Shown one piece after another: positions 1-7,091 of a stretch of DNA of 10,000 nucleotides. Source of the stretch: Magnetospirillum sp. (GTDB lineage: Bacteria; Pseudomonadota; Alphaproteobacteria; Rhodospirillales; Magnetospirillaceae). A program made the position numbers and the translations under genes. The stretch lies in the NCBI GenBank assembly GCA_020217035.1, contig JAIWOG010000153.1, forward strand, positions 1 to 10,000. The letters are read 5' to 3'. The notes under the pieces were generated by a model that saw only the letters and a program-made list of their open reading frames with translations, did no database searches and was not told the DNA's origin. Every line of letters starts with the position of its first letter. Position 1 is the first letter of the stretch.

Positions 1-980
1 TCAAGTGGCTGGTGTCCAAGGGCCACACGGTGTTCGTCATCTCGTGGAAGAACCCGGGCGCCGAGGACCGCGACATGGGCATGGCCGATTACCGTCGCCT
101 GGGCGTGATGGCGGCGCTGGACGCCATCCAGGCTGTCCTGCCTGGCCAAAAGGTCCATGGCGCCGGTTATTGCCTGGGCGGCACCCTGCTGTCCATCGCC
201 GCCGCCGCCATGGCGCGGGACGGTGACGACCGCCTGGCCAGCGTCACCCTGTTGGCGGCGCAGACCGATTTCGAGGATGCCGGCGAGATCATGCTGTTCA
301 TCGACGAAAGCCAGGTGACCTATCTGGAGGACGTCATGTGGGACCAGGGCTACCTGGACACCAAGCAGATGGCCGGCGCCTTCCAGATGCTGAGGTCCAA
401 CGACCTGGTGTGGTCGCGCATGATCCGTCAGTACCTGCTGGGTGAAAGCGACACCTCGAACGACCTGATGGCGTGGAATTCCGACGCCACCCGCCTGCCG
501 TTCAAGATGCATACCGAATACCTGCGCCGCCTGTTCCTCAACAACTCGCTGGCCAAGGGCCGCTATACCGTCGAAGGGCGCCCCATCGCGCTGACCGACA
601 TCCGCGCCCCCATCTGCGCGGTGGGCACCACCAAGGACCACGTGGCGCCGTGGAAGTCGGTCTACAAGATCGGCATCCTGTCGGACACCGACGTCACCTT
701 CATCCTGGCCAGCGGCGGCCACAACGCCGGCATCGTCTCGGAACCCGGCCACAAGGGGCGTTCCTACCAGATCGCCACCCGCGCCGACGCCGACAAGTAT
801 GTCGATCCCGACACCTGGGTGCTGGTCACCCCCAAGCACCAGGGATCGTGGTGGGAACCGTGGCAGGAATGGCTGGCGGCCAATTCGTCGGGCCAGATCA
901 AGCCCCCCGCCATGGGCGCCGCCGAAGCCGGCTATCCGCCCATCGCCGAGGCGCCGGGCCTTTACGTCCTGATGCCCTGA
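1..980 (+). CDS. phaC: Class I poly(3-hydroxyalkanoate) synthase, C-terminal part (5' end outside window)
   Basis: This enzyme polymerises 3-hydroxyacyl-CoA into polyhydroxyalkanoate on the surface of storage granules, releasing CoA. The reading frame is open from base 3 with no start, so the gene begins upstream; 325 residues of the alpha/beta-hydrolase catalytic domain are visible. The left edge reads KWLVSKGHTVFVISWKNP, typical of PhaC. The lipase-like box GYCLGG places the nucleophilic cysteine at 171-173. The catalytic aspartate lies in TTKDHVAPW (codon 636-638) and the general-base histidine in SGGHNAGIV (codon 720-722). The triad is therefore complete in the expected order, and the C-terminus (PGLYVLMP) ends where class I synthases normally do. 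The class I call is from sequence resemblance; no phaE, phaR or other pha gene is in view. A strong hairpin follows 30 nt after the stop codon. Confidence 0.95.
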   Translation, partial: KWLVSKGHTVFVISWKNPGAEDRDMGMADYRRLGVMAALDAIQAVLPGQKVHGAGYCLGGTLLSIAAAAMARDGDDRLASVTLLAAQTDFEDAGEIMLFIDESQVTYLEDVMWDQGYLDTKQMAGAFQMLRSNDLVWSRMIRQYLLGESDTSNDLMAWNSDATRLPFKMHTEYLRRLFLNNSLAKGRYTVEGRPIALTDIRAPICAVGTTKDHVAPWKSVYKIGILSDTDVTFILASGGHNAGIVSEPGHKGRSYQIATRADADKYVDPDTWVLVTPKHQGSWWEPWQEWLAANSSGQIKPPAMGAAEAGYPPIAEAPGLYVLMP

Positions 981-1010
981 CAGGAATAGTTAACCATTTG
1001 CGTGTTGTAA

Positions 1011-1037
1011 TGCCTGCTGGAATCTTTCCAGCAGGCA
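1011..1037. repeat. Perfect 12-bp inverted repeat (hairpin) between phaC and the SpoA gene
   Basis: The arms TGCCTGCTGGAA (1011-1022) and TTCCAGCAGGCA (1026-1037) are perfectly complementary around a TCT loop. The hairpin lies 30 nt after the phaC stop and 18 nt before the ATG of the next gene, ending about 4 nt before its AAGGCGG ribosome-binding site. Neither strand has a T-tract after the stem, so it does not look like an ordinary intrinsic terminator. An mRNA-stabilising or processing hairpin, or a protein-binding site, is possible; the function is inference. Confidence 0.8.
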
Positions 1038-1055
1038 GCAACAAGGCGGTAGCAA

Positions 1056-1328
1056 ATGGCTGATGACGATACCATGGTCGGCTCCAAGCACCAGGAAGCG
1101 GTGTATGGGGTCAACGTCGAGTGCATCGCCGTGTTGGGCACGGCCAACCTGCCCATCGCCCAGTTGCTGAAACTTGGCCGTGGCGCCGTGGTGGAACTGG
1201 ACCGCAAGGTCAACGACCCCGTCGACTTGTACGTCAACCGCAAGCATATCGCCCGCGCCGAGGTGGTGGTGGTGGAAGACCATCTGGCCGTCACCGTCAC
1301 CGAAGTGCTGAAGCGCGCCGCGGATTAA
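1056..1328 (+). CDS. Stand-alone FliN/SpoA-domain protein (flagellar motor switch family)
   Basis: The product is 90 residues long and consists almost entirely of one SpoA (surface presentation of antigens) domain. This is the fold of the C-terminal part of FliN in the flagellar C-ring and of type III secretion sorting-platform proteins. Residues 18-86 carry the family pattern: an alternating beta start (VNVECIAVLG), LPIAQLLKLGRGAVVELD, then DPVDLYVNRKHIARAEVVVVEDHLAVTVTEV. The N-terminus is short and acidic (MADDDT), without the long variable region of many FliN proteins. The start is the ATG preceded by AAGGCGG at 6 nt spacing. No other flagellar gene is nearby; neighbours are phaC and transaldolase on the same strand, the latter 24 nt downstream. 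It could be the real FliN encoded away from the main cluster, or a paralogue with another role; the sequence does not decide. Confidence 0.85.
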   Translation: MADDDTMVGSKHQEAVYGVNVECIAVLGTANLPIAQLLKLGRGAVVELDRKVNDPVDLYVNRKHIARAEVVVVEDHLAVTVTEVLKRAAD

Positions 1329-1352
1329 AGAAACAAAGGAAACCCAAGAACA

Positions 1353-2009
1353 ATGAAATTCTTCATCGACACCGCCGAGGTCGCCGACATCAAGGCCCTG
1401 GCCGAAACCGGTCTGGTTGACGGCGTCACCACCAACCCGTCGCTGATCGCCAAGTCGGGCCGCAATATCCTGGACGTCATCTGCGAGATTTGCGACATCA
1501 TCCCCGGCCCGGTCTCGGCCGAGGTCGCCGCCACCGATTTCGAGACCATGCTGGCCGAAGGCCGCAAGCTGCGGGCCTTGCGCAAGAACGTCGCCGTCAA
1601 GGTGCCGCTGACCGTCGACGGCCTGAAGACCTGCAAGGTGTTGGCCGACGAGGGCACCAAGGTCAACGTCACGCTTTGCTTCTCGGCCAACCAGGCCATC
1701 CTGGCCGCCAAGGCCGGCGCCGCCTTCATCTCGCCCTTCGTCGGCCGCTTGGACGACGTGGGCCAGGACGGCATGCAGCTGATTTCCGACATCGTCGAGA
1801 TTTACAGCCAGTACCCCGCCTTCACCACCGAAGTGCTGGTGGCCAGCGTGCGCAACCCGCTGCACGTCACCGATGCCGCCCGCCTGGGCGCCGACGTGGT
1901 GACCATGCCGCCGTCGATCCTGAAGCAGATGTACGGCCACCCCCTGACCGACAAGGGGCTGGACGCCTTCTGCAAGGACTGGGCGAAAACCGGCCAAAGC
2001 ATCCTGTAA
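1353..2009 (+). CDS. tal: Transaldolase, short TalC/MipB-type (type 3B)
   Basis: This cytoplasmic enzyme of the non-oxidative pentose phosphate pathway moves a dihydroxyacetone unit between sugar phosphates through a lysine Schiff base. The protein is 218 residues, the usual length of the small single-barrel subfamily. It starts [14 protein letters not shown], followed by [13 protein letters not shown] at 21-33. The Schiff-base lysine is K83 in VAVKVPLT, and [11 protein letters not shown] (105-115) and [10 protein letters not shown] (126-135) follow. Relatives include fructose-6-phosphate aldolase, which has a tyrosine where transaldolases have phenylalanine; here it is F129 (SPFVGR), favouring transaldolase activity. 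The start codon is fixed by the conserved N-terminus. A purine-rich AAAGGAAA stretch lies somewhat far upstream (about 12 nt). Only 24 nt separate it from the SpoA gene, so co-transcription is likely. A palindromic repeat follows the stop. Confidence 0.95.
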   Translation: MKFFIDTAEVADIKALAETGLVDGVTTNPSLIAKSGRNILDVICEICDIIPGPVSAEVAATDFETMLAEGRKLRALRKNVAVKVPLTVDGLKTCKVLADEGTKVNVTLCFSANQAILAAKAGAAFISPFVGRLDDVGQDGMQLISDIVEIYSQYPAFTTEVLVASVRNPLHVTDAARLGADVVTMPPSILKQMYGHPLTDKGLDAFCKDWAKTGQSIL

Positions 2010-2020
2010 CACCACCCAAA

Positions 2021-2105
2021 CCGTCATTGCCAGGCTTGCCCCGGCATTCCATGCAGCGGAAAGCCGCCAGCCTATGGACCCCCGGATCAAGTCCGGGGGT
2101 GACGG
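2021..2105. repeat. Dispersed palindromic intergenic repeat of alphaproteobacterial type
   Basis: The element is bounded by CCGTCA (2021-2026) and its inverse TGACGG (2100-2105). Inside are two hairpins. The first is imperfect (TGCCAGG with CCCCGGCA, about 2028-2045). The second is a perfect 9-bp stem, ACCCCCGGA (2078-2086) with TCCGGGGGT (2092-2100), around a TCAAG loop. The wording, of the form GTCATTGCC-GGCTTG ... GGACCCCCGGATCAAG ... GGTGACGG, matches from memory a family of short repeats scattered between genes in many alphaproteobacteria. It sits exactly between two convergent genes, where its stems may also act as a bidirectional transcription barrier. There is no T-tract. Only one copy is in this window, so its repeated nature rests on family resemblance. 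Confidence 0.7.
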
Positions 2106-2119
2106 TCAGAGAGCGAAGA

Positions 2120-3034
2120 TCAATTCATCTTGGGCTGGGCCAACACGGTCCGGCCCAAGCCGTTTCCGGGGCCGGCCAGATGGGTGGCGGGAAAGGCGAC
2201 GACACGGGAATCGGGCAGCGCCGCCACCACTTGGGCGAAAGCCTGCGAATCGGCGCCTTCCTCGAATTCCGGCACCACCACCAGGTCACCGGCCACCATG
2301 CAGTCGGAATAGCACCCGGTCTGCCGGCTGGGACAGGGCAGATCCAGCACCGTCAGACTACGCCCCACCCGGTCCGACGTCACCCGCAAGCGGTCACGGT
2401 TGGCCGACAGCGCCGCATAGGCCGGATGGGACGGCCCATGCCCACGAGGCACCGCCACCACGCCAGGAGCCAGATAACGGGCCGGAACCCGGCCGATGCC
2501 GGGATCATCCAGCCAGATGGCCTGGACGATGCCCAATTTCTCGCGCATCAGCCGCTCGGCCTCGTCGCGGCCGCCGGCCAAACCGTCGGCCAAGCGGGCG
2601 GCGACCAGGGCAGTGCCTTCGCCGTCGCTTTCGATCAAGTCGCCACGCCAGCCGGCGGGCAGTTCCACCACCTCGACGCCGGCCGCCCGGGCCAGGTCAA
2701 GCCCCCCAGGGCAATCGACGGCGATGCCGGCCAGCACCCGGCCGGACAATCCAGCCAGCCATACCGGCTGCTGCCCCAGCAGCGCCTGGGCCGAAGTGGT
2801 GGGCAAGGTCATCACCCCGGCCGGCATCTGCAACGAGCATTGCACCAGGTCGGCGGCGGCGGTCACCATGGTCACCGGGGCATGGGCCGACAACAGCTGC
2901 GCCAGGGCGACGCTGTCGTCGCGGGCGATCTGGTCATGGTCGCGCGAGCCGGTGGTCTGCGGCCAGGCCAACCAGAAGCGGTCGGTCTTGCTCCACGAGG
3001 CGGTGGCCCGCAGGGAATGCTCGAAATGGCTCAT
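2120..3034 (-). CDS. Agmatine deiminase-like protein lacking catalytic residues (putative pseudoenzyme)
   Basis: The 304-residue product matches the agmatine/peptidylarginine deiminase fold but is shorter than the usual 340-370. Family landmarks are RFWLAWPQ (19-26), ESDGEGTALVA (135-145), IWLDD (173-177), ARYLAPGVVAV (185-195), VAGDLVVVPEF (247-257) and a final LAQP (298-301). Active enzymes have WxRDxGP; here the aligned stretch is ALLGQQP (84-90). GGN/S becomes GDL (131-133). The GH(I/V)D histidine and aspartate become I180 and R182. The C-terminal GGGNIHC cysteine is missing: the region reads GPGNGLGR (288-295). Three cysteines cluster at 234, 241 and 245. The start is ATG 3034-3032, preceded by AAGGAG at 7-8 nt; a farther upstream in-frame start lacks such a site. 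Agmatine hydrolysis is therefore unlikely; a binding or regulatory role is inference. The motif comparison is from memory, not a computed alignment. Confidence 0.75.
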   Translation of the reverse strand: MSHFEHSLRATASWSKTDRFWLAWPQTTGSRDHDQIARDDSVALAQLLSAHAPVTMVTAAADLVQCSLQMPAGVMTLPTTSAQALLGQQPVWLAGLSGRVLAGIAVDCPGGLDLARAAGVEVVELPAGWRGDLIESDGEGTALVAARLADGLAGGRDEAERLMREKLGIVQAIWLDDPGIGRVPARYLAPGVVAVPRGHGPSHPAYAALSANRDRLRVTSDRVGRSLTVLDLPCPSRQTGCYSDCMVAGDLVVVPEFEEGADSQAFAQVVAALPDSRVVAFPATHLAGPGNGLGRTVLAQPKMN

Positions 3035-3148
3035 GCCTGCTCTCCTTATCGGTTTCAGGAACACGATGCACCAAGGATACTGGGCACACAGGTTATTGCC
3101 ATATGTGGTCATCAATCCACGAATGACAACCAAACCAAAAGGATGTCA

Positions 3149-3194
3149 CGCATGTGTCACAGGCAAATGACCATATCGACTTCGCATGTGCGAA
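3149..3194. promoter_or_regulatory. Paired CGCATGTG operator-like sites upstream of the deiminase-like gene
   Basis: The octamer CGCATGTG occurs at 3149-3156 and again at 3183-3190, 34 bp apart. The second copy is the core of a 14-bp near-palindrome, TTCGCA-TG-TGCGAA (3181-3194). The first is flanked by TGTCAC repeats (TGTCACGCATGTGTCAC). Both lie just downstream of the promoter proposed for the minus-strand gene, a position where a repressor could act. Binding is inference from symmetry and repetition. Confidence 0.4.
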
Positions 3195-3218
3195 ATGGAA
3201 AAACCAACTCACATGAAT

Positions 3219-3247
3219 ATTATTTAATTTTATTGATGCGCGGTCAG
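3219..3247 (-). promoter_or_regulatory. Candidate sigma70-type promoter for the deiminase-like gene
   Basis: Read on the minus strand, CTGACC (3247-3242) is followed after 17 bp by AATAAT (3224-3219). These match 4 of 6 and 5 of 6 consensus positions at ideal spacing, in the only strongly AT-rich stretch of the window. Transcription would start near 3212, giving a leader of about 178 nt before the ATG at 3034. Strict -10/-35 matches are less reliable in high-GC alphaproteobacteria, so confidence is moderate. Confidence 0.4.
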
Positions 3248-3270
3248 TCCAGAGACGCCAGGAAAATGAC

Positions 3271-3298
3271 TTTCCACTGATTTAGCGCCCGGTATATT
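3271..3298 (+). promoter_or_regulatory. Candidate plus-strand promoter in the gene-free region
   Basis: TTTCCA (3271-3276) and TATATT (3293-3298) are separated by 16 bp and match the -35 and -10 consensus at 4 and 5 positions. No protein-coding gene follows on this strand. The next signal is the hairpin at 3420-3448, which is followed by T-rich sequence in this direction too. A short untranslated RNA of about 145 nt is conceivable. A second TTGACA lies at 3358-3363 but has no convincing -10. Confidence 0.25.
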
Positions 3299-3413
3299 TT
3301 ATTAATACTTTCGTCTTGGCGGCGACAGCGCCACCCCGCCCTGGAAAAACCATAGGCTTGACAGTGATCCAAATGCAACAATTTTAGCGATGCGCCGGAC
3401 ATCCCCATCGGCA

Positions 3414-3450
3414 AGAAAAAACCCCCGAACCGCGAACGGCCGAGGGTTTT
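3414..3450 (-). terminator. Rho-independent terminator of the DAHP synthase gene (possibly bidirectional)
   Basis: On the minus strand, AACCCTCG (3448-3441) pairs with CGGGGGTT (3427-3420) with one T-G wobble, and the stem runs directly into a T-tract (3421-3415). It lies about 35 nt past the stop codon at 3482-3484. The other strand also has TTTT plus TGACTTTT after the stem, so it could stop transcription from either side. Confidence 0.8.
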
Positions 3451-3481
3451 CCTGACTTTTGGGAATGACGACAGGGCGGGA

Positions 3482-4843
3482 TCAGACGTTGCCCTGGCGG
3501 TCCTTCTTCAACTGGTCGGCGATCAGGAAGGCCAGTTCCAGAACCTGGTTGGCGTTCAGGCGCGGATCGCAATGGGTGTGGTAACGATCGCCCAGGGCGG
3601 CTTCGGTCACCGCCTTGCTGCCGCCGACGCATTCGGTGACGTCCTGGCCGGTCATCTCGAAATGCACGCCGCCGGCATGGGTGCCCTCGGCCTTGTGCAC
3701 GGCGAAGAAGGCGCGGACTTCCGCCAGGATGCGGTCGAACTCGCGGGTCTTGTAGCCGGTGGACGCCTTGACGGTGTTGGCGTGCATGGGGTCGCACGAC
3801 CACACCACCGAACGGCCCTCGCGGGTCACGTGACGGACCAGGGCCGGCAGCTTCTCCTCGATCTTCTCGGCACCCATGCGGGTGATGACGGTGATGCGGC
3901 CCGGCTCGTTGTCCGGGTTCAAGGCGTCGATCAGCTTCAGCAGGTCGTCGCCCGACATGCCGGGGCCGGCCTTGAAGCCGATGGGGTTCTTCACGCCGCG
4001 CAGGAACTCCACGTGGCCGGCGTCCAACTGGCGGGTGCGTTCGCCGATCCACAGCATGTGGGCGGAACAGTCGTACCAGTCGCCGGTGGTGGAATCGACA
4101 CGGGTCAGCGCCTGTTCATAGGGCAGCAGCAGGGCTTCGTGCGAGGTGAAGAACTCGGTCTCGCGGATTTGCGGCGTGGTCTCGCTGGTCATGCCGCAGG
4201 CTTCCATGAAAGCCAGGGTTTCCGACAGGCGGGTGGCCATTTCGGTGTACAGCTTGCCCTGCAACGAGCCTTCGACGCAGCCCAAGGTCCACTGGTGCAC
4301 CTTGTGCAGGTCGGCATAGCCACCCTGGGCGAAGGCCCTGAGCAGGTTCAAGGTGGCGGCGGCCTGGTTGTAGGCGCGGATCATGCGGTCGGGATCGGGA
4401 ACGCGCGCTTCCTCGGTGAACTCGATGCCGTTGATGATGTCGCCGCGATAGCTGGGCAGGGTCACGCCGTCGATGGTTTCGGTGTCGGCGGAACGCGGCT
4501 TGGCGAACTGGCCGGCCATGCGGCCGACCTTGACCACCGGCATGGCGGCGCCATAGGTCAGCACCACCGCCATCTGCAACATGACACGGAAGGTGTCGCG
4601 GATGTTGTTGGCGCGGAACTCGGCGAAGCTTTCGGCGCAGTCGCCGCCCTGCAACAGGAAAGCCTTGCCTTCCGCCACCTTGGCCAGCGACGACTTCAGA
4701 CGGCGGGCTTCGCCGGCGAAAACCAGCGGCGGGAAGGTGGACAAGGCTTCTTCCGCCTGGGCCAGCTTGGCCTGGTCCGGATAGGTGGGGACCTGATGCA
4801 AGGTCTTGTTGCGCCAGGATTCCGGGGTCCACAAATCAGCCAT
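3482..4843 (-). CDS. aroG: Class II 3-deoxy-D-arabino-heptulosonate 7-phosphate (DAHP) synthase
   Basis: It condenses phosphoenolpyruvate with erythrose 4-phosphate to DAHP, the first step of the shikimate pathway to aromatic amino acids, in the cytoplasm. The 453-residue length is typical of the plant/mycobacterial class II type. The N-terminus is LWTPESWR. The metal ligands known for this class can all be placed: C69 in [12 protein letters not shown]354 in CDPMHANT, E396 in HFEMTGQD and D426 in CDPRLN. Substrate-binding blocks [14 protein letters not shown] (105-118) and [11 protein letters not shown] (286-296) are intact. The start is ATG 4843-4841 with GAGGA 7-8 nt upstream; a TTG one codon earlier is too close to that site. 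The gene is monocistronic, ends in its own terminator, and diverges from a methyltransferase gene. The symbol varies between species; function is certain, feedback control cannot be read here. Confidence 0.97.
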   Translation of the reverse strand: MADLWTPESWRNKTLHQVPTYPDQAKLAQAEEALSTFPPLVFAGEARRLKSSLAKVAEGKAFLLQGGDCAESFAEFRANNIRDTFRVMLQMAVVLTYGAAMPVVKVGRMAGQFAKPRSADTETIDGVTLPSYRGDIINGIEFTEEARVPDPDRMIRAYNQAAATLNLLRAFAQGGYADLHKVHQWTLGCVEGSLQGKLYTEMATRLSETLAFMEACGMTSETTPQIRETEFFTSHEALLLPYEQALTRVDSTTGDWYDCSAHMLWIGERTRQLDAGHVEFLRGVKNPIGFKAGPGMSGDDLLKLIDALNPDNEPGRITVITRMGAEKIEEKLPALVRHVTREGRSVVWSCDPMHANTVKASTGYKTREFDRILAEVRAFFAVHKAEGTHAGGVHFEMTGQDVTECVGGSKAVTEAALGDRYHTHCDPRLNANQVLELAFLIADQLKKDRQGNV

Positions 4844-4905
4844 CAAACTATCCTCGACACCACGAACGACGAATCTTCCCGCAAGCGCGGAAAGGGGGAG
4901 CGAAC

Positions 4906-4934
4906 TCTATACGACCTTGGGCGAAGGATTTCCA
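4906..4934 (-). promoter_or_regulatory. Candidate promoter of the DAHP synthase gene
   Basis: On the minus strand, TGGAAA (4934-4929) and TATAGA (4911-4906) are 17 bp apart, each matching 4 of 6 consensus bases. The start would be near 4899, giving a leader of about 56 nt. No leader peptide rich in aromatic codons and no attenuator stem followed by a T-tract is visible in the 150-bp divergent region. Confidence 0.3.
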
Positions 4935-4993
4935 GCGTGACGGCGGCAATAACAGGGGCAATAATTCCGTTTTCAGCAATCGGATGGCTCGAT

Positions 4994-6992
<1,999 letters not shown>

Positions 6993-7055
6993 TCATCTTT
7001 TAGTATGGAGGCTTGTGCGGATCACAGAAAGTGACTTGCCAAGTACCGGTAACAA

Positions 7056-7086
7056 TTCCCACTCTTCCTGGACAAGGGAGTGGGAA
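7056..7086 (+). promoter_or_regulatory. Hairpin covering the ribosome-binding site of the sensor kinase gene
   Basis: TTCCCACTC (7056-7064) and GAGTGGGAA (7078-7086) form a perfect 9-bp stem. An inner CCT/AGG helix (7067-7069 with 7075-7077) can extend it around a GGACA loop. The right arm contains the only Shine-Dalgarno-like sequence (GGGAG/GGGAA) before the ATG at 7092. When folded, the mRNA would hide its ribosome-binding site. The pairing is seen directly; a regulatory effect is inference. Confidence 0.5.
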
Positions 7087-7091
7087 CGAAC

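Larger units (their letters stand above)
3035..3481. other. Gene-free intergenic region with an AT-rich core
   Basis: About 450 bp separate the deiminase-like gene from the DAHP synthase stop codon. No frame here has both coding character and a plausible ribosome-binding site. The core (about 3195-3320) is much richer in A and T than the rest of the window, with runs such as TATTTAATTTTATTG and GGTATATTTTATTAATAC. The region holds the promoter, repeat and terminator signals listed separately. Otherwise I see nothing recognisable in it. Confidence 0.7.

Noticed and set aside
1353..2009. Fructose-6-phosphate aldolase instead of transaldolase.
   Set aside because: The position that is tyrosine in the aldolase is phenylalanine here (F129 in SPFVGR), as in transaldolases. 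Activity was not measured, so this is a prediction.
990..2090. A minus-strand open frame opposite the SpoA and transaldolase genes.
   Set aside because: It has low-complexity composition (Gly, Asp, Gln, His-rich) opposite conserved genes, with no ribosome-binding site or motif. Its upstream end lies in the palindromic repeat.
2120..3034. Treating the deiminase-like gene as a broken pseudogene.
   Set aside because: The frame is intact from a good start to a stop near the repeat, with no frameshift or internal stop, so it is listed as a CDS for a probable pseudoenzyme.
3035..3133. N-terminal extension of the deiminase-like protein to an upstream in-frame start at 3133.
   Set aside because: The extra 33 residues have no family match, and the ATG at 3034 has a clear AAGGAG at proper spacing.
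1490..3280. A nearly 600-residue plus-strand open frame across transaldolase, the palindromic repeat and the deiminase-like gene.
   Set aside because: It overlaps two recognisable proteins in other frames, is rich in arginine, glycine and proline as shadow frames are, and has no family resemblance.
3358..3363. A perfect TTGACA box on the plus strand.
   Set aside because: No acceptable -10 sequence lies 16-18 bp downstream (ATTTTA/TTTTAG only), so it is not called as a promoter by itself.
3572..4993. A long open plus-strand frame opposite DAHP synthase that runs in frame into the methyltransferase gene.
   Set aside because: It is the mirror of a strongly conserved gene in GC-rich DNA. Its translation has no recognisable domain until the methyltransferase begins, and the methyltransferase has its own start and family N-terminus at 4994.
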